A DNA stretch of 64,000 nt from CAZUXE01 sp964624585. Lineage in GTDB: Bacteria > Hydrothermota > Tepidihabitantia > B3-TA06. The DNA lies in the NCBI GenBank assembly GCA_964624585.1, contig CAZUXE010000001.1:62001-126000 (forward strand). Reading direction: 5' to 3'. Shown here in pieces: positions 17,901 through 25,021 of the stretch. Every line of letters begins with the position of its first letter. Position 1 is the first letter of the stretch. The translations under genes were made by a program, and so were the position numbers. A model generated the notes under the pieces. That model worked only from the letters and a program-made list of their open reading frames with translations. It ran no database searches and was not told the origin of the DNA.

Positions 17901-19579
17901 AAATCAACCTTACCGGCAACAGGTTTATTGAGGATATCGTGGGTTTTTATCTCTATTTCCGCCTCTTCACCTAAATTTACCACGTAAGATAAAGGGGTCA
18001 GGTTAACTAAAACTTCAGAAGATGCAACAAGGCTTCTAGCTTCGCCCGATTCACTGCGCCTTGAGGCATCACGAACTTGAGCTTCAAATATGTAACTGAA
18101 GTTTTTATCATTCAGAGGTAGACGATAGGAAAAAACAAGTTTCCCGTTTTCATCGGTACTAGCTTCAAGTTCATCAACATATGAAGTCCCGTACCAATAG
18201 TAGCGATGATGCTGCCTGCGATAAACCTTTAGTTTAACGTCAGCTTTAGCCACAGGAGCGCCAAAGAAGTAATCGGCGGATACGGTAATTTTTGCAATAT
18301 CGCCCTGAATATAGGCCTTTTTGGCAACCTTTACTTCCACTTTAAATTCAGGCTTTCGGTACTCTTCTACCTTGAAATAAGTTGAATGACAACTACTATC
18401 AACATATGCTGTTAGGGTATACTTTCCCAGACGTGATGAAGTTGGTACTATTAATGAGTCATTAAATGCCCCCCAATCATCACTTTTCAATGTCTGACGG
18501 TATATTTCCTTTCCTTCAGGATCGGTTATTACAACTTTGGCTTCATCAACCGATGGCTTGCGATATTGCCCCCGCTTAAATCGCCTTATAATTCCTTTGA
18601 AGTAAACGGTTTGGTCAGGTCTGTAAATAGGACGTTCAGTATGTAAGTAGACCTTTATTTCGGTCTGTTTTTTAGGGTCAGGTATAAAACCTTCATCATC
18701 TTCATAATAATCATCATAGTAATAATCTTCATTGTCGTAATAGTAATACTTATCAAGCAGGGCAAAATTGTCTCCATCCTGAAGCAATACCTTTATATGC
18801 GATGTATCAACAGCGGTATGAAAAAGCCCCTTGGCATTTGTTCTGCCTGAAGCAAGCGTCTTTGTACCTGCAAGAACCGTTACCTTTGCACCTTTTCGAG
18901 GTTTCCCGTCTGCAGAGTTGAGTGCAAAGATGTAGACTCCTTTAGGAGTCTGCTTAGTTATTAGTGAAATATTTGAAACAACCACCGGTGTATACGCAAC
19001 TTTGGTACCGTAATAAGCTTCCACCAAATATACCCCCGGCTCATCAATCCCCAAGTCTACTGTTTCATAGTGATAGCTGTTATTATAGCTGTAGTAATCG
19101 TCATTAGACTTCTTTTTCTTCACAAACTTAAAAGTCCATTCTTTAAGCAAGGGATAGCCTTTAAGTTTAGGCACACTTCCTTGAACTACGGCTTTGCGGA
19201 TTTCTTTATCCGTTTTCTCCAAATTAGGTAAGCCTATGTAATCTCGTATACTTATCCTGCTTTCCTCGCTCAGCATTTCTCTAGCCAAATATCGAGAATT
19301 CCGCTTAGCGCGTTCACTTATTCCTTGTATCATATGGAAGAGATTAACCGCATCCTTATTTTGTCTAACTTTTGGTGAGTGCAAGTTCTTTTGTGATGCG
19401 AAAAATTTAGTTGGATTTTCAATTTTATATAACCTGAAATAAACCTTGTCAATACCATAGGCTTCCAGATTTATTTCAGTTTTCTCTTCAGGAGAATACA
19501 GATGAGATGCAGAAAGGTATATATCGGAATATGCAAATAACCCGCTGGTTAAAATGGATAAAAGCGCAAAAACTTTCAT
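14942..19579 (-). CDS. Bacterial alpha-2-macroglobulin with thioester motif
   Basis: The 1545-residue exported protein starts with a 16-18 residue signal peptide without a lipobox Cys. An MG2-type domain begins near residue 310 (E-R-P-I-Y-R-P-D-Q-T-V-Y-F-K-G). Then come an A2M_N_2 region (S-V-G-L-V-D-E-A-I-Y-S-L) and the conserved W-P-D-N-L-T-T-W-R strand. The thioester site CVEQ (C1056-Q1059) sits in Y-P-Y-G-C-V-E-Q, opening the helical thioester domain. The last part resembles the bacterial C-terminal MG10 region. Bacterial members trap attacking proteases in the periplasm. A Tyr/Asp-rich loop near 280-300 is odd. SD AAGGAGG is strong. It follows the DUF1175 gene by 26 nt. Confidence 0.93.
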   Translation of the reverse strand: MKVFALLSILTSGLFAYSDIYLSASHLYSPEEKTEINLEAYGIDKVYFRLYKIENPTKFFASQKNLHSPKVRQNKDAVNLFHMIQGISERAKRNSRYLAREMLSEESRISIRDYIGLPNLEKTDKEIRKAVVQGSVPKLKGYPLLKEWTFKFVKKKKSNDDYYSYNNSYHYETVDLGIDEPGVYLVEAYYGTKVAYTPVVVSNISLITKQTPKGVYIFALNSADGKPRKGAKVTVLAGTKTLASGRTNAKGLFHTAVDTSHIKVLLQDGDNFALLDKYYYYDNEDYYYDDYYEDDEGFIPDPKKQTEIKVYLHTERPIYRPDQTVYFKGIIRRFKRGQYRKPSVDEAKVVITDPEGKEIYRQTLKSDDWGAFNDSLIVPTSSRLGKYTLTAYVDSSCHSTYFKVEEYRKPEFKVEVKVAKKAYIQGDIAKITVSADYFFGAPVAKADVKLKVYRRQHHRYYWYGTSYVDELEASTDENGKLVFSYRLPLNDKNFSYIFEAQVRDASRRSESGEARSLVASSEVLVNLTPLSYVVNLGEEAEIEIKTHDILNKPVAGKVDLLVYRDYWDKDDEVVARRTVRISNNGVYIYKFKPKKGGYYYVKATSSDKNGRTNVDKRWFWVSERNGYYTWKVDRTQIVFDKESYKVGDWAEALIIYPFENASVISSIEADDLYDIRITEMKGNTARLKFKVRPEYFPNVYLSVSGIFEGDFFNHSEKMVVNDTSKLLKIELSSDKEKYEPGEKAKFKVFVKDWKNRPVKADISVGLVDEAIYSLASEFASPIKDYFYGERYNQVSTSSSIYFSFYGYEQDYAKLKAATKDSVVLAAYKGKDEPKIRTKFKDMAYWDAILRTNAKGEANFELIWPDNLTTWRATAKAITEDSKVGEVRYKSLVTKDLLIRIIPPRFVTERDSLIIPTVVHNYTHSTQDVKISFLVDGAKLFSKKTSYTATIASGGAFRVDWPVKCETSGKVKMTAKVIGVDASDAMQLTIPANPHGIMRNLLLSGFMPKPEQKITRSFSIPKEIQLSSIQAKLTLTPTISSALFSGLSYLAAYPYGCVEQTMSSFFPDLIVADLIADPKKGNPALAKELPKMIEKGLAKLYGYQHSDGGWGWWENDKTMNIMTAYVVHGLTYAQELGYDINPKVLKRGSSALASLLETRDTTINVTERAYMVYALSMAPGDNKAVVEKHLKILRKKKVDPYAKALMALSYHEIGDDASAKLILKRLKKDAITDEETVYWAGQVRNVEYWYDDPIETTATALRAFLAISPKDEVVSKVVFWLLRKRRGNRWKSTKDSGLALLALAEFLKTTGDTNPNMKLDFTLNGKSIANYNVSANTLSEFNRPLVINLRSIKPTANNILKVHKKGSGNLFFSLILSYYSKEEEIPSAGSALKITREYYRLVPKVENNKLVYDKLPLEGALKVGEPLFVKLYVDADDDYEYVMIKDPLPAGFEVAKNRDRYSIRNERYWWGYYDYEDWGYMYSGRELHDDHTAFFISYLWGHREFSYVLEPYLPGVYHTMPAEASLMYFSDKRAHSAENIITVVEK

Positions 19580-19605
19580 AATGAACCCTCCTTTAGGTTC
19601 AGAAA

Positions 19606-20322
19606 CTATATTAAAATCTTAAATCTGTAGAATCCGGCAAAGGCAGGATTAGTCTCAACCGGACGCCAAATTTCATTATCTAAAGCAAGTAAGGTTTCAA
19701 ACTTAATTAAACGCATTTCCCCTTCCTTAACCTCTCCGTTTGCTTCATCAATACCCGGGCCTGTGTGATAAAGAAGGTAGGGTCTAGACCTAAGTTCTAT
19801 ATATATCATCACATGCGCTTCTTTGCCTTTGGGGGTAAAAAAAAGCAAATCGCCGGACTTTATTTTCTCATCCAATTTTCTGCTTAAAAAAACTGTATGA
19901 TGCTCCATTAAATGACGCACGTCTGCAAAGTTATTTAATTTTCCCCTTTTTCTGTCTCCTGTTTGATAAGAGCCATCAGCTACCCTAAAGATATCTGTAC
20001 CTATATATGGTATCTCTGGATAATGAAAGGCTTCTATTTCCGGAATTGTGCGCTCTACTAGATTACCAAAACTTTTCCGCCAGTTAGCGTTATGCGCCTT
20101 AAGCGCTTCCCTGTAAGAAAAAAGAACCAAATTAGTACAATCTGCAACTTCATCTGTTGGATTTAGGTAGCGTGAAAGGGCAATTGTGGTAAACCAGCGA
20201 CGAAAATTACGACGATCGGCATTTGTTTTCAACTCAGCAAGATCAGGAAAACCGTCTGAATCTGTATCAAGCGGTTGATGTGGGTTCAGGGCTAAAAATA
20301 GCGCTATAAGTGCAGTGTGCAT
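19606..20322 (-). CDS. DUF1175 (YfaT-like) papain-fold-like protein
   Basis: The 238-residue exported protein has a short signal peptide followed by a calcium-loop-like D-T-D-S-D-G-F-P-D-L-A-E (19-30). A possible Cys-His catalytic set follows: C62 in A-D-C-T-N-L, H170 in E-A-H-V-M-I-Y and H186 in Y-H-T-G-P-G. The pattern fits DUF1175, which includes E. coli YfaT, encoded beside the alpha-2-macroglobulin YfaS. A peptidoglycan-amidase-like role is inference. It heads the six-gene operon, with SD TTGGAGG and a structured leader of about 140 nt. Confidence 0.78.
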   Translation of the reverse strand: MHTALIALFLALNPHQPLDTDSDGFPDLAELKTNADRRNFRRWFTTIALSRYLNPTDEVADCTNLVLFSYREALKAHNANWRKSFGNLVERTIPEIEAFHYPEIPYIGTDIFRVADGSYQTGDRKRGKLNNFADVRHLMEHHTVFLSRKLDEKIKSGDLLFFTPKGKEAHVMIYIELRSRPYLLYHTGPGIDEANGEVKEGEMRLIKFETLLALDNEIWRPVETNPAFAGFYRFKILI

Positions 20323-20403
20323 TAGTACTTACCTCCAAATATAGGTCGTTGCAGAACAAATGCCAACCAACTTCCACCCTAGCTGACTCACTCCAGAATA
20401 CCA

Positions 20404-20454
20404 AATACGATAAAAAGAGTCGTATTAATCTGGTGTTGCCCCAAATTATTTGGG
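20404..20454 (-). promoter_or_regulatory. Two inverted repeats in the leader of the A2M operon
   Basis: CCCAAAT-T-ATTTGGG (20440-20454) is a perfect palindrome that starts about 10 nt after the predicted transcription start. AATACGA/TCGTATT (20404-20410 with 20420-20426) is a hairpin with a 9-nt loop. The first looks more like a protein operator because of its one-base centre. The second could be RNA. Confidence 0.45.
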
Positions 20455-20470
20455 CTAAGCAAAGTATTAC

Positions 20471-20499
20471 AGTATAGTTGTAAGAACAAAGCTTGTCAA
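20471..20499 (-). promoter_or_regulatory. Promoter of the A2M/peptidoglycan operon
   Basis: On the minus strand TTGACA (20494-20499), 17 nt, TATACT (20471-20476). Confidence 0.8.
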
Positions 20500-20548
20500 G
20501 TATTAAATTGTGAGCTAGCTAAAGAGAGGTTCTTAAAACTTAAACAGC

Positions 20549-20576
20549 TTGACAAAAAAATCTTTTCAGATATTCT
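20549..20576 (+). promoter_or_regulatory. Promoter of the propeller-like protein gene
   Basis: TTGACA (20549-20554), 16 nt, TATTCT (20571-20576). The predicted start is near 20583. Confidence 0.7.
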
Positions 20577-20607
20577 TTAAGTTATATGGGAGAACAGTAT
20601 TAAACTG

Positions 20608-20635
20608 CCTCCTTAAAAAGCATGACTCAAGGAGG
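20608..20635 (+). promoter_or_regulatory. Hairpin masking the ribosome-binding site
   Basis: CCTCCTT (20608-20614) is the exact complement of AAGGAGG (20629-20635), the SD of the gene starting at 20647. The loop is 14 nt. The paired state would hide the whole SD. Confidence 0.5.
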
Positions 20636-20646
20636 ATTGTCAGGTA

Positions 20647-22302
20647 ATGAGTATAATTATTTTAATGTTTCTAACTTTATCTGCGTCTGAAAGTAAGCAT
20701 AATGTAGGCTCGTCATTTCAGGAATACAGTCTTATTAAACGTAGCGAAATATATCTTCACCGCCTAAAATTAGGTGGCAGACCGTGGTCAAAAAATCTTA
20801 ACGTAGGTTTTCGTTTTGCACACCTGCCTAACGGAAACTCCTTTTTGTTTGAAAGGGATAAGAATAACTTTGGAAGGGCGTACTTTTTTAAGCCTAATGG
20901 TGAACTAAATAAAAGCATTTTGCTTAAAATACCTAGTAGGCTTAGCCCAAAAGGAAAACCCGACGATTTAGCTTCAATAACAAATACCCTTACCAATTCA
21001 TATAATAATTTTCTAACTTATGATCTTTCTTTTGGAAAACTAAAATTATGGGATGCTAGAGGAAATCTGGTTCGCAATTTCTTTCTACCAAGTAACCCTG
21101 ATTTTAATCCCGATAAACTCATATTAACAGGCAGTTTTGACTATAACACCTTGGCTTTTGGATGTTTCTATCTTACATACGAAGAGGGCAAGTCCATTTG
21201 TGTACCCAAAGCCCTGGTTTTTGACCAAAACGACACATTAAAACCTCCGCTTGAGGTTATTTTATTAAAAGATACTACAAAACTACCTGAAGACCCCGGT
21301 CCTTATTATATTGTACAAGTAAACGTTATTTCAGAAGATTTAACAGCCTGTTATGTTACCGATTACCCAGAGCTTTACTTAATACGCAAGGATGGCACTG
21401 TTCTTCGGGAAAATACAGTTCCCCCCCATTTTCGTTCAATTGAAGACGCCGCCCCACCACCTGTACGAAAAGATACAGAATGCGGATGTAAGAATATTAA
21501 TGATGATGATGGATACTTTTTAGAAGCAATGGAGGAATGGGTTAGTACATGGACACATTCCATTGTAGCCCCCTACAAGTACTTAAATAATACCCTGATA
21601 GTCCCAAGAGAGCGTGATTCAACATCTTATCTTGATATGTATTCATACTCTAAAGACAGCGTTTCTTACCTAGGGTACGCTTCTATTGATAATAAAAAGT
21701 TCCTGTTTGCCGATACTTCCGGCGTATTCATGCTTGAAAGAAAAGACGATACTTGTGTAGTTGTAGGTAAATACAGCATAATAACACCGGACTACAGGGA
21801 AAGTCGCCCCGGTGGATGGAGCAATGCTAATTTGAACTATGAACAATTGGCCGGTATCCACAAGGTTCCTGCAAATAAGCAAGAAAAACCGCCTAAACCT
21901 CCTTTGGAAACAAATATAAGTACACTCAAACTGCTCTCTTCTGATAGTATTGAGTACTCTTTAATAGATTCTTTGAGCAATGGTAAAAATCATGTAATCT
22001 TGTTTGTAGCTCCTGAAAATTACTTCGCTAATAAAGGTTTTAAGGCGGCTCAAAAATACTGGTTAAACGATAGTACAAACTCTGATTTTACCGTAGTTTA
22101 TATTTACCCCTATCCTGACGAATTTATGCCCCTTAGGCGTTTGATGCAATGTAATCATCCTATTTTCACCGATATCAAGTCTAGTAATTTGAAACCATTT
22201 ATGCGAAAAGAAGTAAGTTTTCTTATTGTCTCAAAGGATGGAACTGTTAGCTCAATTGCAGATTACCCTGATTTTGAGCTAAAACCTGTAGAAGAGAAAT
22301 AA
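20647..22302 (+). CDS. Exported protein, beta-propeller-like with redoxin-like C-terminus
   Basis: The protein has 551 residues and a short N-terminal hydrophobic export segment. About residues 30-410 show repeated short strands and phrases such as L-P-N-G-N, W-D-A-R-G-N and I-R-K-D-G-T-V, typical of six-bladed propeller proteins. After a Pro/Lys-rich stretch the last 130 residues resemble a thioredoxin-like fold (H-V-I-L-F-V-A-P, then V-S-F-L-I-V-S-K-D-G-T-V) but without a CxxC pair. Function is unknown. It is monocistronic between its own promoter and a terminator at 22343. The SD lies 11 nt from the ATG and can be masked by a hairpin. Confidence 0.5.
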   Translation: MSIIILMFLTLSASESKHNVGSSFQEYSLIKRSEIYLHRLKLGGRPWSKNLNVGFRFAHLPNGNSFLFERDKNNFGRAYFFKPNGELNKSILLKIPSRLSPKGKPDDLASITNTLTNSYNNFLTYDLSFGKLKLWDARGNLVRNFFLPSNPDFNPDKLILTGSFDYNTLAFGCFYLTYEEGKSICVPKALVFDQNDTLKPPLEVILLKDTTKLPEDPGPYYIVQVNVISEDLTACYVTDYPELYLIRKDGTVLRENTVPPHFRSIEDAAPPPVRKDTECGCKNINDDDGYFLEAMEEWVSTWTHSIVAPYKYLNNTLIVPRERDSTSYLDMYSYSKDSVSYLGYASIDNKKFLFADTSGVFMLERKDDTCVVVGKYSIITPDYRESRPGGWSNANLNYEQLAGIHKVPANKQEKPPKPPLETNISTLKLLSSDSIEYSLIDSLSNGKNHVILFVAPENYFANKGFKAAQKYWLNDSTNSDFTVVYIYPYPDEFMPLRRLMQCNHPIFTDIKSSNLKPFMRKEVSFLIVSKDGTVSSIADYPDFELKPVEEK

Positions 22303-22308
22303 ATTACC

Positions 22309-22327
22309 ATTCTCAGACTATGAGAAT
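22309..22327 (+). repeat. Short hairpin upstream of the terminator
   Basis: ATTCTCA (22309-22315) and TGAGAAT (22321-22327) form a perfect 7-bp stem with a 5-nt loop, 16 nt before the terminator. Confidence 0.35.
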
Positions 22328-22342
22328 AAAGAGACAAATCAA

Positions 22343-22373
22343 CAAGCGCCGGTTAATTCCGGCGCTTGCTTTT
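22343..22373 (+). terminator. Intrinsic terminator
   Basis: CAAGCGCCGG / CCGGCGCTTG forms a perfect 10-bp stem with a 6-nt loop, followed by CTTTT. It ends the 20647-22302 transcript. Confidence 0.85.
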
Positions 22374-22448
22374 CCCGCAACCCGAAGATAAACCACTTAG
22401 AAAAGCCATTCCGACTAAGCACTATCATAGTTTTGCAACTTTTCAATC

Positions 22449-22476
22449 TTGACATTGGACTAATCGTTGCTATACT
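22449..22476 (+). promoter_or_regulatory. thi4 promoter
   Basis: TTGACA (22449-22454), 16 nt, TATACT (22471-22476). No TPP riboswitch is visible between this promoter and the gene. Confidence 0.75.
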
Positions 22477-22515
22477 TTTCTAAAATAGTCTTTATTGTAT
22501 ACTATGGAGGATATC

Positions 22516-23289
22516 TTGGCCTTAAAGGATATAGAAGTCTCAAGGGCAATTATTGAACGCTACACAGAGAGGCTTTTAGACAATCTTGAAGTTGATGTAG
22601 CCGTGGTTGGAGCGGGACCGGCAGGCCTTACTGCAGCCTACACGCTAGCTGAAAAAGGATTCAAAACCTGTATCTTTGAACGCGCCCTTAAGCCCGGAGG
22701 CGGTATGCCGGGCGGAGGCATGATGTTTTCAGAAATTGTGGTTCAGCAAGAAGCTAAACCGATTTTAGAAGATTTAGGTGTTAGGCTTCATGAACAGAAT
22801 CCGGGCTACTTTGTTGCCGACGCTATTGAAGTGTTAGGTTGTCAGTTAGTAAGAGTAACCCATGCCAATGTGAAATTGTTTAATTTGGTGTCAGTTGAGG
22901 ACGTTCTTCTGTATGATGAACGAGTATCAGGATTGGTACTGAACTGGACTGCTGTTCAAATGGGCGGACTTCATGTTGATCCACTAACTATGAAGGCAAA
23001 AGTCGTAATAGACGCAACTGGTCACGCTGCCGAAGTTGTCAACGGACTCTTAAGAAAGGCCAAGGTGAAAATTAATACGCCGTCAGGTAAATTTGAAGGG
23101 GAACGCCCAATGTGGGCAGACAAGGCGGAACAGCTGACTCTTGAAAATACGGCAGAAATTTATCCAGGACTTTGGATTACCGGAATGGCGGCTAATGCAT
23201 GTTTTGGTGCCCCTCGCATGGGACCTATATTCGGCGGAATGTTTATGTCCGGAAAAAAGGTTGCTGAGAAAATAGCTGAAACCTTGTAG
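22516..23289 (+). CDS. thi4: Thi4-family thiazole synthase (sulfide-dependent type)
   Basis: The 257-residue FAD/NAD-fold protein has dinucleotide motif V-V-G-A-G-P-A-G and the Thi4 segment R-A-L-K-P-G-G-G-M-P-G-G-G-M. Thi4 builds the thiamin thiazole from NAD, glycine and sulfur. Yeast Thi4 donates sulfur from an active-site Cys. Here the matching region reads I-D-A-T-G-H-A-A-E-V, without Cys, as in archaeal enzymes that use free sulfide. This suggests an anaerobic, sulfide-rich habitat. The TTG start at 22516 is chosen because GGAGG (22506-22510) lies 5 nt before it. An ATG at 22504 would overlap that SD. Similar proteins have been annotated as ribose-1,5-bisphosphate isomerase, so function is not certain. 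Confidence 0.85.
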   Translation: MALKDIEVSRAIIERYTERLLDNLEVDVAVVGAGPAGLTAAYTLAEKGFKTCIFERALKPGGGMPGGGMMFSEIVVQQEAKPILEDLGVRLHEQNPGYFVADAIEVLGCQLVRVTHANVKLFNLVSVEDVLLYDERVSGLVLNWTAVQMGGLHVDPLTMKAKVVIDATGHAAEVVNGLLRKAKVKINTPSGKFEGERPMWADKAEQLTLENTAEIYPGLWITGMAANACFGAPRMGPIFGGMFMSGKKVAEKIAETL

Positions 23290-23314
23290 AAACCGGATTC
23301 TTAAAGGAGCAAGC

Positions 23315-23695
23315 ATGAAACATAAAATCTGGTATGATGAGGAGCATGGCGTAGTTCGTGAGCAATTCTTTGGCGATATATGCAAAGATGAATTGGACGA
23401 ATTCTTTAATGTTGCGCGACGCTTTCGCAATGGTAGCACTAAACTTAAGCTGTTATCTGACTACACCAGGGCATCACGTAAAGTATACGATTGTGCAGAA
23501 ACCAGGTTAAAGATGACTAATGAATTAGTTCGCTTAAACAATTGTCATGAAAAATTAGCTATTTTAGTCAACGACGCCTATATAAGGCTTCTGGCCGGAG
23601 CCACCGCCTTGGGAACAAAAGACAGAGGTAGAAATGTTGAAATGAAAATGTTTCAAAACGAAGGCGATGCTTTGGCATGGTTGAAGGAAGATTGA
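23315..23695 (+). CDS. STAS/SpoIIAA-like domain protein
   Basis: The 126-residue single-domain protein opens with M-K-H-K-I-W-Y-D-E-E-H-G-V-V-R. It ends with G-D-A-L-A-W-L, a layout seen in SpoIIAA-like/STAS proteins of unknown partner. No membrane segment is seen. It follows thi4 by 25 nt with SD AAAGGAG, so it is probably co-transcribed. It converges on the next gene with only 2 nt between the stops. Confidence 0.55.
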   Translation: MKHKIWYDEEHGVVREQFFGDICKDELDEFFNVARRFRNGSTKLKLLSDYTRASRKVYDCAETRLKMTNELVRLNNCHEKLAILVNDAYIRLLAGATALGTKDRGRNVEMKMFQNEGDALAWLKED

Positions 23696-23697
23696 GT

Positions 23698-24471
23698 TTA
23701 CAGGTATATCCTTAAGCCATCGGATGCGGCAATAACATCAATAGCTGTTTTATCTGATAATCGCTTAGCTAAGGCATATGGATTAGCTTCAATCATTCGT
23801 GTACCGAAATGTGTCATAATAACTTTTTTAGGGTTCAAGTCGGGAATCAGTACCCCTAAATCTTCAGCGCTTAAATGCCTTGCCGAAGCGGTTACATGCG
23901 TTTGACTTAAAACTGTATTGATAACCAAAATATCCAAATTAGAATAGCTTCCGCTGAGTTCCTTGAAATAGCCGGTATCTACCAAAAAACCAATTGTTTT
24001 TCCTTCTGCCTCAAATATCAATCCGTAGGTTTCTACAGGATGTTTGTGCTTTAGGGATGTCCGGAATTGCAATTTGTCCAATTGATAGGTTTTGTTCTCT
24101 TGCAGAGTTATTATATCCTGAGGAAAGTTCCTTAGATACTCCAGCAACACCGAATTTACTCCTTTTATGCAATCTGCAGGAGCATATACCACTCCTTGTT
24201 TCTTGATACCGCCTGCTGTCATTGCATCAATCAAGACGTTCAAATCGTTGGAATGGTCAATGTGAGAATGGGTAAGCATCAGTGCATCCAAATTGCGAAC
24301 ATCAATACAAGGTTTGGAGGCAGCCATTTTCACTAAAGTTCCTGGCCCTGGATCAATAATAATATTTTTCCCGCACATGTGGAGATAAATTCCCGCAGAC
24401 GAACGCAGCTGACTGGCAATAACATAACGGGCGCCGCCGGTTCCCAAAAACTCAATAAATGACTTTTTCAA
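23698..24471 (-). CDS. Metallo-beta-lactamase-fold hydrolase
   Basis: The 257-residue protein has the HxHxDH metal motif as HSHIDH, preceded by I-I-I-D-P-G-P-G. Later metal ligands are Asp in F-L-V-D-T-G and His in M-T-H-F-G-T-R-M. The layout resembles RNase Z-like or PqsE-like MBL hydrolases, but no exact family can be named. The TTG start at 24471 has GGAG 7 nt upstream. It has its own promoter at 24559-24586. The 2-nt gap to the convergent gene leaves no room for a terminator. Confidence 0.75.
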   Translation of the reverse strand: MKKSFIEFLGTGGARYVIASQLRSSAGIYLHMCGKNIIIDPGPGTLVKMAASKPCIDVRNLDALMLTHSHIDHSNDLNVLIDAMTAGGIKKQGVVYAPADCIKGVNSVLLEYLRNFPQDIITLQENKTYQLDKLQFRTSLKHKHPVETYGLIFEAEGKTIGFLVDTGYFKELSGSYSNLDILVINTVLSQTHVTASARHLSAEDLGVLIPDLNPKKVIMTHFGTRMIEANPYALAKRLSDKTAIDVIAASDGLRIYL

Positions 24472-24558
24472 AAAAATCTCCTATTCCGCGTCCTGCCAAC
24501 TCAAGATTGACTGATTTAAGGAATATTCCTTCCGACGCTTAGGTCTCATCTGAAACTA

Positions 24559-24586
24559 ATCATAGTTATCGAAGGATTTTTGTCAA
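24559..24586 (-). promoter_or_regulatory. Promoter of the MBL-fold gene
   Basis: On the minus strand TTGACA (24581-24586), 16 nt, TATGAT (24559-24564). Confidence 0.7.
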
Positions 24587-24743
24587 TTCAACTCAGTGCA
24601 AACTTTTGTAAACGCCGCAAATATCTTCCATACCATGTCCTTAATCTTTTCGCCCTATGGCAAAAGAAGACACCTACCTGCATCACTTACACTTTCACAA
24701 AAATCGGTATTTCCTAAAATAATAGAATAGCGCCTAACGAAAC

Positions 24744-24770
24744 ACTAAGCTTTACGTATGAAAGCTTAGT
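24744..24770. repeat. Perfect 10-bp inverted repeat
   Basis: ACTAAGCTTT (24744-24753), 7-nt loop, AAAGCTTAGT (24761-24770). No T-run follows on either strand, so it is not an obvious terminator. It lies about 220 nt upstream of the kinase promoter. Confidence 0.5.
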
Positions 24771-24986
24771 AGAGATAACTGATTATTAATCCCCTCTCTG
24801 TGCTACAAACTTAAGCAGACAACTCTTATTTCGGCTAATCCCTTACTTGCAAAGTAATAAAAAGACTCTTTTGGCCATCTTGAAACCGAAATAATATCAA
24901 ACAATGACGTGTGCAAAATTGAGGCTGAAGTCTCTGGAAACGATACCCTAGAGAGTCTGTAGGCTTTCGAGTTACCGTTAATGCCC

Positions 24987-25015
24987 TTGACAAACCGCCT
25001 TAAGCTGTCTAATAT
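24987..25015 (+). promoter_or_regulatory. Histidine kinase promoter (leaderless type)
   Basis: TTGACA (24987-24992), 17 nt, TAATAT (25010-25015). The -10 box ends 6 nt before the GTG start at 25022. Confidence 0.75.
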
Positions 25016-25021
25016 TTCCCC

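Larger units (their letters stand above)
20323..20646. other. Divergent intergenic region with structured leaders
   Basis: It holds back-to-back promoters for the minus operon (20471-20499) and the plus gene (20549-20576). The minus leader contains a perfect 15-bp palindrome (20440-20454) and a 7-bp inverted repeat (20404-20426). The plus leader contains an SD-masking hairpin (20608-20635). No gene is seen. Confidence 0.6.
24472..25021. other. Divergent intergenic region of about 550 bases
   Basis: It contains the minus promoter of the MBL gene and the plus promoter of the histidine kinase. It also contains a perfect 10-bp hairpin (24744-24770). No ORF with a ribosome site, tRNA or known RNA family was recognised in 24600-24980. 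Confidence 0.5.

Noticed and set aside
22374..22515. TPP riboswitch upstream of thi4
   Set aside because: I found none of the conserved CUGAGA-type motifs and no matching stem layout; the leader after the promoter is only about 30 nt.
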